Positions 1 through 7,233 of a stretch of DNA of 14,999 bases are shown piece after piece. The stretch spans positions 1-14,999 of the forward strand of contig DGLO01000067.1 in NCBI GenBank assembly GCA_002388005.1, given 5' to 3'. The position numbers were made by a program, and so were the translations under genes. Every line of letters begins with the position of its first letter. The first letter of the stretch is position 1. Source of the stretch: Candidatus Neomicrothrix sp. UBA4542. GTDB lineage: Bacteria > Actinomycetota > Acidimicrobiia > Acidimicrobiales > Poriferisodalaceae. A model generated the notes under the pieces. It was not told the origin of the DNA. It saw only the letters and a list, made by a program, of their open reading frames with translations, and did no database searches.

Positions 1-654
1 TTCAGCGTTGTTGCGAGTGCCATAACCGACGGTGAAGCCGATGCTGGCCTTTGCGATTAAGGAATGTCCTCCAATGATGAAGGGGCGTTCCATTGCAATT
101 TCGAGCCGATCTGCAACGAGTCCGACGTCGCTTCCGTCTCTCAGCTCCGGACATACGATTGCGAACTCGTCGCCGCCGTATCGGGCGACGGTGTCGGTTG
201 GTCTCACCGCATCGGCAAAGCGCGCACCAATTGCCGCCAGCAACCGGTCACCGACGGTGTGCCCATAGACATCGTTGACGACTTTGAAATCATCCAGGTC
301 GCAGAACACGACTCCGACCGCGCGTCCGGTGGACCGCGATCGTGCGAGCGCTTCTTCTAGTCGGGAAAGCGCGTGCACGCGGTTCCCTAATCCAGTTACC
401 GGGTCATGGCGAGCGGCACGAGCCAGTTGGGCTTCTTGTTGCCCGCCTGTCCATAAGACAGCGATCGAACTGCTCACTAGCAACAGAGATGCCGCAATCG
501 CTGCCAGAACTGCGAGCCATCGTAGAACACCTGATTGCGACTGAGGATCCAGTAGTAACCAGGCGCAGATGAGAAGGGCAGCGAGACAGGACGGTACAGC
601 TGCGAAGAAAAGTGTTCGGCGAGCGATCATCGCAACAACCGAGAGTACGGGCAT
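1..654 (-). CDS. Membrane-anchored GGDEF diguanylate cyclase (C-terminus cut by window edge)
   Basis: The minus-strand frame is open from an ATG at 654 to the window edge (218 codons, no stop), so the C-terminus is missing. Two hydrophobic stretches, about residues 14-36 and 43-67, are likely membrane helices. A GGDEF domain follows: DPVTGLGNR (84-92), the metal-binding segment FCDLDDFKVVND (117-128) and YGGDEFA (159-165). An RPTD motif at 151-154 lies exactly five residues before GGDEF, the position of the RxxD product-inhibition site. From the family, it should condense two GTP to cyclic di-GMP at the inner membrane, with feedback inhibition. The short N-terminus holds no recognisable sensor domain. 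The start lies 22 bp after the dehydrogenase stop on the same strand, so the two may be cotranscribed. A downstream EAL or other domain cannot be excluded. Confidence 0.9.
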   Translation of the reverse strand, partial: MPVLSVVAMIARRTLFFAAVPSCLAALLICAWLLLDPQSQSGVLRWLAVLAAIAASLLLVSSSIAVLWTGGQQEAQLARAARHDPVTGLGNRVHALSRLEEALARSRSTGRAVGVVFCDLDDFKVVNDVYGHTVGDRLLAAIGARFADAVRPTDTVARYGGDEFAIVCPELRDGSDVGLVADRLEIAMERPFIIGGHSLIAKASIGFTVGYGTRNNAE

Positions 655-676
655 ATGGCTTGTTGGGCGAGAACCT

Positions 677-1453
677 TTATCGAGCGATCCAACCACCGTC
701 GACTGGCAGCGGGATCCCGGTGACATAGCTGCTGGCGTTGCTGGCCAAGAATAGGAGCGCTCCATCTAGCTCTTCGAGTGAACCACCCCGACCCATTGAC
801 GCGTTTCGCTCAATCCACTTTGTCGAGCGTTCGTCCTCAAACATGCCGCGCGTGAGCTCGGTGTCGAAGTAACCAGGGCACAGTGCATTTACGCGGATGC
901 CGCGCTTGGCCCACTGAACGGCAAGGTCGCGGGTCAAATTCACCAAGCCCGCTTTGCTCGCCGCATAGGCCGGTTGGAGATTTGGGGCGGACGCCACGAG
1001 GCCATGTACCGACGCAACGTTGATAATGCTTCCTTCCTCACGGGTCAGCATGTCTTGAGCGGCTAGTGCCGATAGGAGGAAACAGGCGTTGAGATTCACG
1101 TCGACAACGTTTCGGAAAACTTCGATGTTCGCTTCTTCGGCTGCGTGAACTGCATCGGTAATGCCGGCGTTGTTTACCAGCACATCTACTTGTCCGTAGT
1201 GGGAAATGGTCTGAGAAATCAACTGTCGGCACTGTTCATCGTCACTTACGTCACATCGGATCGCTACTGCGTCGGGCAACTCTGACACCAGCTCCTCAAG
1301 TCGGTCACGGCGACGCGCAGCAGCAACGACTTTGCCTCCGGCCGCGGACAACACTCTGGCGAATCGGTCGCCGAAGCCGCTGGAAGCGCCAGTTACGACA
1401 CAAACCTTGCCGTCGATTCGATATAGGGCCTCGATATCGGGAGTTTCACTCAT
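677..1453 (-). CDS. SDR-family NAD(P)-dependent oxidoreductase
   Basis: A 258-residue classical short-chain dehydrogenase of normal family length. Visible motifs are the cofactor glycine motif TGASSGFG (21-28), an Arg-rich segment AARRRDR (46-52) that favours NADP(H), NNAG (94-97), and the catalytic set Asn120, Ser148, Tyr163 and Lys167 (YAASK). PG near 193 and a C-terminal GIPLPVDGG complete the fold. It should be a soluble oxidoreductase of an alcohol/ketone pair; the substrate cannot be read from sequence. The ATG at 1453 was chosen; an in-frame TTG at 1474 would add seven residues that lie outside the usual fold and lacks support. A CTAGTGT box lies 10 nt before the ATG. It is divergent from the oxidoreductase at 1529 and upstream of the diguanylate cyclase. 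Confidence 0.92.
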   Translation of the reverse strand: MSETPDIEALYRIDGKVCVVTGASSGFGDRFARVLSAAGGKVVAAARRRDRLEELVSELPDAVAIRCDVSDDEQCRQLISQTISHYGQVDVLVNNAGITDAVHAAEEANIEVFRNVVDVNLNACFLLSALAAQDMLTREEGSIINVASVHGLVASAPNLQPAYAASKAGLVNLTRDLAVQWAKRGIRVNALCPGYFDTELTRGMFEDERSTKWIERNASMGRGGSLEELDGALLFLASNASSYVTGIPLPVDGGWIAR

Positions 1454-1463
1454 ATGCCCAAAG

Positions 1464-1470
1464 ACACTAG
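1464..1470 (-). promoter_or_regulatory. Possible -10 element of the SDR gene
   Basis: CTAGTGT on the minus strand matches TANNNT and ends 10 nt before the ATG at 1453, which would give a very short 5' leader. No clear Shine-Dalgarno precedes that ATG. A TTGACC lies upstream but only 12 nt from the TAGTGT hexamer, too close for a standard -35. Confidence 0.35.
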
Positions 1471-1515
1471 GCAAAGGTTGAGGTCAACACACACGGCGTG
1501 TTCGCGTTAGCTGCC

Positions 1516-1522
1516 CTAGGGT
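1516..1522 (+). promoter_or_regulatory. Putative leaderless -10 box of the first luciferase-like gene
   Basis: CTAGGGT is followed by six bases and then the ATG at 1529. TANNNT with a 6-7 nt gap to the start codon is the known arrangement for leaderless transcripts in actinobacteria. The AGGG inside the box could instead act as a weak Shine-Dalgarno. The same hexamer with the same gap occurs before the gene at 14733. Confidence 0.5.
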
Positions 1523-1528
1523 CTTGAT

Positions 1529-2425
1529 ATGAAGATCCGTGTTGGCTTTGGCCTAGGAACCCGCAGTTTCACCAACGACCATTCAACCTTTGATCCGTTC
1601 GTTGATTCCCTCGAACAACTTGGCTTCGATTCCTTGTGGCTCAGCGAACGCTTGGGTGGCGAATGCCCCGACCCCATCGTTGGGCTGGCCTATGCCGCGG
1701 GCAGAACAACGAGAATGAAGTTTGGGTTTTCTGTAATGGTTCTCCCTGGCCGAAACTTGGCGGTCCTAGCGAAAGAACTCGCCAGTCTCGACAGGCTCTC
1801 TAATGGCCGTCTCCTACCAGCATTCGGACTAGGCGTCGCAGACGTTCACGAACAAGCTGCCTTTGGCGTTGAACGCAAACAGCGCGCCAAAATGTTCAAC
1901 GAGGCTCTCCCTTTGTTGAAGCGAATGTGGGAGGAGGGCCCGGTGACCCATCAAGGAGACTTCTACCACTACGAGGACGTAGATCTGCTGCCCAAGCCAA
2001 GCCAAGAGCCTATGGACATTTGGCTAGGAGGCGCGGCTGACGTTGAGTTGCGTCGATGTGGAAAATTTGGAGACGGATGGCTTCCCTCATTTTGCACACC
2101 TGAGATGGCAGCACAGGGGTGGCGAGTCGTAAATGATGCCGCGGATGAACAGGAGAGGTTCATGGATCCCGAACATTTCGGCGTCCTAATCCCCTACAGC
2201 CACGGGGACTTGCCAGCTAGTTATCGAACCATCCTCGATCGCCGTGCTCCCGGTGTCCCTCCCGAAGAAATCATTCCCCTCGGCCATGACGGTCTGAAAA
2301 ATCAGATCGAACGATTCATCGAAGTTGGGGCGTCGAAGTTTGTTCCAATTTTGGTGGGTGAGCCCAATGATTGGTTTGCCGAATTAGAAGGGGTAGCGAA
2401 CGTGGTACTTCCTCTCCAGACTTAG
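1529..2425 (+). CDS. Luciferase-like (LLM class) F420/flavin-dependent oxidoreductase
   Basis: A 298-residue protein of the bacterial-luciferase-like TIM-barrel family. Supporting features are the N-terminal strand MKIRVGFGLGTR, the segment LEQLGFDSLWLSER (29-42), the central motif LASLDRLSNGRLLPAFGLG, typical of F420-dependent members, and the late barrel segment DIWLGGAADVELRRCGKFGD with GWLPSF. The family uses reduced FMN or F420 as a soluble cofactor. In an actinobacterium F420 is likely, but the substrate is unknown. It is divergent from the SDR gene and 31 bp upstream of a second, distantly related LLM protein, with which it probably forms an operon. The start is the ATG 6 nt after a TAGGGT box; no stronger upstream start is seen. 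Confidence 0.9.
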   Translation: MKIRVGFGLGTRSFTNDHSTFDPFVDSLEQLGFDSLWLSERLGGECPDPIVGLAYAAGRTTRMKFGFSVMVLPGRNLAVLAKELASLDRLSNGRLLPAFGLGVADVHEQAAFGVERKQRAKMFNEALPLLKRMWEEGPVTHQGDFYHYEDVDLLPKPSQEPMDIWLGGAADVELRRCGKFGDGWLPSFCTPEMAAQGWRVVNDAADEQERFMDPEHFGVLIPYSHGDLPASYRTILDRRAPGVPPEEIIPLGHDGLKNQIERFIEVGASKFVPILVGEPNDWFAELEGVANVVLPLQT

Positions 2426-2427
2426 TA

Positions 2428-2443
2428 TCCGTTGACCAACGGA
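2428..2443 (+). other. Small stem-loop between the two tandem luciferase-like genes
   Basis: TCCGTT and AACGGA pair perfectly around a four-base loop in the 31-bp gap between the two genes. The right arm runs into the GGAAAG that would serve as the Shine-Dalgarno of the next gene, so the hairpin could tune its translation. No T-run follows, so it is not a terminator. A six-base-pair stem can occur by chance. Confidence 0.35.
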
Positions 2444-2456
2444 AAGTGACCTGACT

Positions 2457-3803
2457 ATGCAGTTCGGCATCTTTTTTGAGCATCAAATCCCGCGACCATG
2501 GGATGTAGGAGCGGAGCAACGCCTAATTACTGATGCTCTCGACCAGTGTGAACTCGCTGACAAGCTCGGAATTGAGTACGTCTGGGAAGTCGAACATCAC
2601 TTTTTAGAGGAATACAGTCACTCGTCTGCTCCTGAGGTGTTTCTTTCCGCCGTAAGTCAGCGAACAAGAAACATGCGTCTTGGGCACGGTGTCATACTGA
2701 CGGCCCCTAGGTACAACCATCCTGCTCGCATCGCCGAGCGATTGGCAATGTTGGACCTGGTTTCAGGAGGAAGAGTTGAGTTCGGTTCGGGCGAGTCGGG
2801 TTCTCTAGCGGAATTGGGGGGATTCGGAGTCGATCCAGAAACCAAACGCGACGAGTGGCTCGAAGGCTTGGAGGTCGCAATCAGGTGTATGACTGAAACG
2901 CCTTTCAGTGGGGTAGACGGAACTTATGTGACGATGCCTCCTCGCAACGTGGTTCCCAAGCCAGTCCAAGTTCCCCATCCCCCCCTATGGGTCGCCTGCA
3001 GTCGTCGCGACACGATATTGATGGCTGCAGAAAGAGGTATGGGCGCTCTCACATTCGCTTTCGTCGATCCCGAAGAAGCTCAACTTTGGGTCGAGGACTA
3101 CGAGAAAACCTTTATTGATAGTTGCGTTCCAGTAGGGGAAGCGGTTAATCCGCAGTTGGCCTGTGTCTCAACGATGATGACCCATCACGATGAAAGTGAA
3201 GCTCTCCGTCGAGGTCTGGAGGGAGCAAACTTTTTCGGGTACTCGCTCGCTCACTTCTACGTGTTCGGTGATCATCTGCCTGGGACTACCGATGTTTGGC
3301 GAGAGTTCATCGAAAAACGAGCCGAGACAGGTTACTCACCGGAGGCGGTGGTCGCGGAGGCCAAAGAAGTTCTTGGGGCGAAGATCGCCGCGGGCGAAAC
3401 CGAAGGCCTTCGCGGTGCGATCGGCACACCCGATCAGCTCCGGTCTTTTCTGGAACGCTACGAGCAGGCAGGAGTCGATCAGGTCATATTTGTCCTACAG
3501 GCAGGAAACAATCGTCACGACCACATCATGGAAAGCATCGAGATCTTTGGGACAGAAATCTTGCCGGAGTTCAAAGAAAGGGACTCTGAGGCTCGCTCCA
3601 AAAAGGCGGAGAGGCTCGCCCCGCACATCGAAGCTGCTATGGCTCGAAAGGTGCGTTCTGTACCTCCGCTGCCTGAAAATTATTCGATGCCGGCCTTACC
3701 TAAGAAGCTCCTCCAAGAACACGGGGGAGAAGAACTCTTGAACAAAATCGTTGAGGGATCCGCCACCGGTCAGTTTGATGTCTTTCGTGATCTCGCGAAT
3801 TGA
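2457..3803 (+). CDS. Luciferase-like monooxygenase with C-terminal extension
   Basis: A 448-residue LLM-class protein, longer than the usual 300-380. The N-terminus MQFGIFFEHQIPRPW, then YVWEVEHHFLEEYSHSSAPEV (about 41-61) with its paired His residues, resembles the LuxA-type branch more than the F420 branch. Further segments are MRLGHGVILTAPRYNHPARIAE, LDLVSGGRVEFGSGESG and IGTPDQLRSFLERYEQAGVDQV. After the barrel, a charged tail from about residue 375 ends in a segment rich in Pro, Lys and Glu. That tail is not part of the core fold and I do not recognise it. It should be a soluble flavin-linked monooxygenase or oxidoreductase of unknown substrate. It is probably cotranscribed with the gene 31 bp upstream; a GGAAAG ribosome site lies 10 nt before the ATG. 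Confidence 0.9.
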   Translation: MQFGIFFEHQIPRPWDVGAEQRLITDALDQCELADKLGIEYVWEVEHHFLEEYSHSSAPEVFLSAVSQRTRNMRLGHGVILTAPRYNHPARIAERLAMLDLVSGGRVEFGSGESGSLAELGGFGVDPETKRDEWLEGLEVAIRCMTETPFSGVDGTYVTMPPRNVVPKPVQVPHPPLWVACSRRDTILMAAERGMGALTFAFVDPEEAQLWVEDYEKTFIDSCVPVGEAVNPQLACVSTMMTHHDESEALRRGLEGANFFGYSLAHFYVFGDHLPGTTDVWREFIEKRAETGYSPEAVVAEAKEVLGAKIAAGETEGLRGAIGTPDQLRSFLERYEQAGVDQVIFVLQAGNNRHDHIMESIEIFGTEILPEFKERDSEARSKKAERLAPHIEAAMARKVRSVPPLPENYSMPALPKKLLQEHGGEELLNKIVEGSATGQFDVFRDLAN

Positions 3804-3808
3804 TCACC

Positions 3809-3846
3809 GTTCGAGGGCTCCCCTGTTCCTCGTGAACACATTTTTT
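3809..3846 (+). terminator. Probable intrinsic terminator of the tandem luciferase-like operon
   Basis: GTTCGAGG at 3809-3816 pairs with CCTC (3828-3831) and GAAC (3834-3837), with a two-base bulge, and is followed by six T at 3841-3846. It begins 6 bp after the stop codon of the upstream gene and lies in the convergent gap before livF. The bulge lowers confidence. Confidence 0.55.
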
Positions 3847-3908
3847 CGTGGGTCGACTCAGCGGAGAGTTTGGCCGTGGGGTTCGATTTTCTGGGGCGTT
3901 AACGTTCG

Positions 3909-4646
3909 TTACCTGTTGCCCGACTCGCCAAGGTAGCTCGCGCGCAATTCTGGGTTTGCGAGAAGGGCTTCGGCACTGTCGTCTAGGACCACTTTCCCGG
4001 TCTGTAACACCCATCCTCTGTCCGCGATCGAGAGCGCCATGTTCGCGTTTTGTTCAACTATGAAAATCGCGACGCCTTCTTCGTGAATCTGTTGAATTAG
4101 TTCAAAGTTTGTTTGAACGAGAGCGGGGGCTAGACCCATAGATGGTTCGTCCATGAGAAGGACCCGGGGATTGGACATTAATGCGCGCCCCACTGCAACC
4201 ATCTGCTGTTCGCCTCCCGATAAGGTTCCGGACTTTTGATTAAGGCGCTCTTTGACGCGTGGGAACATCTCGAACACGCGCTCTAGATCATTGGCTATTC
4301 CATCTCGATCTGTACGTAGATATGCGCCGAGTTCTAGGTTCTCTCTGACCGAGAGTCGTTTAAAAAGCCGGCGGTTCTCGGGAACCATTGTCACCCCGCG
4401 CTCGACTCGGTAGCTAGTGGAGCGATGAGTGACTATCTCCCCGTCGAGAACGACATCGCCTGTTGTTGGCGTCACCATGCCGAGCAGCGTCTTGAGGGTC
4501 GTGCTCTTCCCGCTTGCATTTCCTCCGAGAAGACATACGAGTTCTCCCGCAAAGATGGAGAGGTCAACGTCTTTGAGTATGTGGACGGCCCCATAGTGGG
4601 TGTTGATGCCGCGAAATTCGAGGAGTGGTACTTGATTTTCGGTCAA
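3909..4646 (-). CDS. livF: Branched-chain amino-acid ABC transporter ATP-binding protein LivF
   Basis: A 245-residue ABC ATPase, the second nucleotide-binding subunit of the importer, on the inner face of the membrane. It has Walker A GGNASGKST (41-49), a Q-loop acid in VPENRR (89-93), the signature LSGGEQQ (142-148), Walker B VLLMDEP (162-168) and IVEQNANMALSIADRG (197-211). The EQN at the switch position is normal for LivF and separates it from LivG. The start is a TTG at 4646 that overlaps the LivG stop as TTGA. It is supported by a GAGGAG ribosome site 8 nt upstream, and no better in-frame start exists. It is the last gene of the liv operon and converges on the luciferase-like operon. Confidence 0.95.
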   Translation of the reverse strand: MTENQVPLLEFRGINTHYGAVHILKDVDLSIFAGELVCLLGGNASGKSTTLKTLLGMVTPTTGDVVLDGEIVTHRSTSYRVERGVTMVPENRRLFKRLSVRENLELGAYLRTDRDGIANDLERVFEMFPRVKERLNQKSGTLSGGEQQMVAVGRALMSNPRVLLMDEPSMGLAPALVQTNFELIQQIHEEGVAIFIVEQNANMALSIADRGWVLQTGKVVLDDSAEALLANPELRASYLGESGNR

Positions 4647-5449
4647 GGTGACGTCTCCTCTTCAGCTTGCTCATCTTGCACCTGACGCCCGAGGTAGGCC
4701 TCGATGACGTTGGGGTCGTTCGCGACCTGTTCGTAGGAGCCGTGAGCAATGGACTCCCCGTGGTCGAGGACTACTACTCGGTCCGAGACGTCACGCACCA
4801 CACTCATGTCGTGTTCGATGATGACGATGGTGAAACCCCATTCACTTCGCAAACGGCCGATCAGGGCAGTCAACTCGGCTGACTCTCGCGGGTTCATTCC
4901 GGCGACGGGTTCATCAAGAAGTAAGAGTCGTGGTCGCGTCGCCATCGCTCGCGCTATCTCAAGCCGCCGTCGATTGGCATATGACAAAACCGACGCCGGT
5001 TGTTCCAGCCGATATCCCGTGAGTCGCGTGCCGAAGAACGAAAGTACTTCTTCGCCGTACTCTCTTATCGCGTTTTCCTCTGATTTGAAGGCATTGGTTT
5101 GGAAAAGGGCGCCAAAGACCTTTTGGTCGGTGCGACAGTGCTGGGCGACCATGACGTTTTCCAAGATGGTCATATTGGCGAAAAGTCGCACATTTTGAAA
5201 GGTTCTGGCGATACCACGCTCAGTTACTTGACTGGGGTCTAGACCTAGGAGTGACTCGCCTTCGAAGACGATGTCGCCCGAGGTCGGGGTGACCATTCCG
5301 CTAATCATGTTAAAGAAGGTCGTTTTGCCGGCTCCGTTAGGTCCGATGACGCTAACAATTTCGCCTTCTGTAACTTGGAAATCTAAGTTTCTTAACGCGT
5401 GAAGGCCACCAAAGGTGACGCTTAGATCGCTGATTTGCAACATGCTCAC
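4643..5449 (-). CDS. livG: Branched-chain amino-acid ABC transporter ATP-binding protein LivG
   Basis: A 268-residue ABC ATPase with Walker A GPNGAGKTT (36-44), the Q-loop in ARTFQNVRLF (Gln85), Walker B LLLLDEP (175-181) and switch His in IIEHDM (His213). The LivG-type insertion around 100-150 and the phrase RRLEIARAMA separate it from LivF. The signature reads LSYANR (155-160), where family members usually have LSYGQQ or LAYGDQ, so the conserved second glycine is Ala158. The gene starts with GTG overlapping the LivM stop (GTGA); an ATG two codons later is an alternative. It works with LivF on the LivH-LivM channel. A short acidic C-terminal tail follows the usual EAYLG ending. Confidence 0.95.
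   Translation of the reverse strand: MSMLQISDLSVTFGGLHALRNLDFQVTEGEIVSVIGPNGAGKTTFFNMISGMVTPTSGDIVFEGESLLGLDPSQVTERGIARTFQNVRLFANMTILENVMVAQHCRTDQKVFGALFQTNAFKSEENAIREYGEEVLSFFGTRLTGYRLEQPASVLSYANRRRLEIARAMATRPRLLLLDEPVAGMNPRESAELTALIGRLRSEWGFTIVIIEHDMSVVRDVSDRVVVLDHGESIAHGSYEQVANDPNVIEAYLGRQVQDEQAEEETSP
4655..4660 (-). promoter_or_regulatory. Ribosome binding site that fixes the livF TTG start
   Basis: GAGGAG on the minus strand, inside the end of livG, lies 8 nt before the TTG at 4646. It supports the rare start codon and translational coupling of livF to livG. Confidence 0.6.
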
Positions 5450-7233
5450 GACGGGTTCTCTTCGTCATCGGTGTCGATTTCGCCTTTTAGCCACGCGTCT
5501 TGGAGGAACTCTTCCTGGTGGAGTTCGCGGCTACGCCGCACATTTGGCACGAGACCTTCTGGACGTTTGAGCATCATCCATACGAGTAAGGCACCGTAAA
5601 TCAACAGTTTGAACTCGCTGAACTCCTGCAACAATCCCGGCTGTTTGGGGCCACCTAAGATGCCGATCAGTACCAGGGCACCGACGATTACTCCGACGAT
5701 ATTCCCCATGCCACCAACGATGACGACCACCAGGATGATGATCGATATAAGCATGAGGAAACTGGTCGGGAAGATCGATCCGACTTTTGCCGAGAAAATT
5801 GCGCCCGAAAAGCTCGCTAGTACTGCTCCGACGACAAAGGCCATCAGTTTGGTGTTAGTGGTGTTGACTCCCATGGCTTCGGCGACGTCCTCGTCTTCCC
5901 GGATCGCCATCCAGGCGCGTCCGATTCTGGAATGCTCCAGGCGCCAGGAGATGTATATCGCGATCGCTGAGAACACCAGGACGAGTAAGAAGATTGATCT
6001 AGGATCGATGCCATTTACTGTTGCGAAACCAACGTCAACTCCGGGAATGTTGGTAATACCTTGAGCGCCGCCGAACCAGCCGGACAACCAGTCGCTTAGG
6101 AACAGCAACCGAATAATCTCGCCGAAGCCGAGGGTCACGATCGCTAGGTAATCGCCACGCATGCGAATTACGGGCGCTCCGATGAAAAGCCCTACTAGGC
6201 CGGTCAAAACGACGACGACGATTAGCGCCACGGGCCAAGGTAACTGGGGAGAGAATCCAGGAGAGTTGGGTGAGGTGAGGACTGCTGTGGTGTAGCCGCC
6301 AACAGCGAAGAAAGCCACGTACCCGAGATCTAGAATTCCTGCTAGCCCGACGACGATATTGAGACCCAGAGCGAGCAAGACAAACAGACCCACGTTGGCG
6401 AGTAATTCATTGGTGATCTTCCCAAGGAAGAACGGGAGCACAAGCAGTAGCGCCGAGCCGACCAGAAGGAGGATCAGGTTCACTCGGGATCGCTCGTCTG
6501 CGGGCATTTCCCGTACGCGGGTTCGCACCACTGTGATTCGGTCGCCTACCAGCAGTGGGATGACAATTGCGAGTGCGGCCACTAGGAGCGCTCCGACGAT
6601 TTCGAGGCCACCGCGTTTGTAGTAGATGAAGTCTGTGAAGATCTCGAGCTGAAATCCTTTGAGTAGGTCGGTAATGAAGGTTTCGAGGACGGAGACAGCC
6701 AACACGGAGAGCAGAACGGTCAGGGTTTTGGAACGGACCGCTGTAGGGACTACGTGCATTGCTCCACCCATCAGGCCCAAAGTCGTGCCGAGGACAATCC
6801 AGAACACCATGCCCAAGCCCGCAGATCGATTGAATGACAGCAGGTCGAGGAGTTGGGGGCTCCAATTAACGAGCGGATCTCGAATGTTGAAATTTTTCAC
6901 CAGGATCATTAGCGCAACGAGTCCGAGCGCGCTGCCTAATCCGACGAGTGCTCCAGCCACTAGATCCTTGGAACTTCTTACTCTTTCGGTCATCCCCTCT
7001 AGGACGACCTGACTCCCCGCGAGGCTGGCCAAAACAAAGGGCACCCACAAAAGCGACAAGTACCCCATGCTTAGTAGGGGCTGGATGATGTTTCGTCGGT
7101 CTAACCCAACGGGCATTCCGGCGAGGGCGATAAACGCGCTGCTTAGGGCGCCGATGAGCGAGAACCTGATCTGTCGACGCCAGTCAAGTCCTGGGGCTTC
7201 GAGAGTCGGGGTGCCGTTTGATGTTGCTGTCAT
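5446..7233 (-). CDS. livM: Branched-chain amino-acid ABC transporter permease LivM with long N-terminal membrane extension
   Basis: The 595 residues exceed the roughly 300-425 usual for LivM. The canonical permease core is the C-terminal part: LNIVVGLAGILDLGYVAFF (about 291-309), RMRGDYLAIVTLGFGEIIRLL (358-378), the ATPase-coupling loop RAWMAIREDEDVAEAMGVN (439-457), the Gly-rich VVIVGGMGNIVG (503-514) and RPEGLVPN (557-564). The first 250 residues contain about six further hydrophobic segments (near 24-45, 53-76, 90-112, 138-158, 170-191 and 210-230), which I do not match to a known domain. The ATG start overlaps the livH stop as ATGA. The tail after 570 is charged and probably cytoplasmic. 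It forms the translocation pore with LivH. Confidence 0.93.
   Translation of the reverse strand: MTATSNGTPTLEAPGLDWRRQIRFSLIGALSSAFIALAGMPVGLDRRNIIQPLLSMGYLSLLWVPFVLASLAGSQVVLEGMTERVRSSKDLVAGALVGLGSALGLVALMILVKNFNIRDPLVNWSPQLLDLLSFNRSAGLGMVFWIVLGTTLGLMGGAMHVVPTAVRSKTLTVLLSVLAVSVLETFITDLLKGFQLEIFTDFIYYKRGGLEIVGALLVAALAIVIPLLVGDRITVVRTRVREMPADERSRVNLILLLVGSALLLVLPFFLGKITNELLANVGLFVLLALGLNIVVGLAGILDLGYVAFFAVGGYTTAVLTSPNSPGFSPQLPWPVALIVVVVLTGLVGLFIGAPVIRMRGDYLAIVTLGFGEIIRLLFLSDWLSGWFGGAQGITNIPGVDVGFATVNGIDPRSIFLLVLVFSAIAIYISWRLEHSRIGRAWMAIREDEDVAEAMGVNTTNTKLMAFVVGAVLASFSGAIFSAKVGSIFPTSFLMLISIIILVVVIVGGMGNIVGVIVGALVLIGILGGPKQPGLLQEFSEFKLLIYGALLVWMMLKRPEGLVPNVRRSRELHQEEFLQDAWLKGEIDTDDEENPS

Noticed and set aside
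32..754. Several plus-strand open frames of 60-98 codons
   Set aside because: They lie antisense to a convincing GGDEF-domain frame and the SDR end, and their proteins show no recognisable fold.
3190..3741. 183-codon plus-strand frame inside the second luciferase-like gene
   Set aside because: It is a shifted frame of a well-supported gene, rich in Arg and Ser with no known motif.
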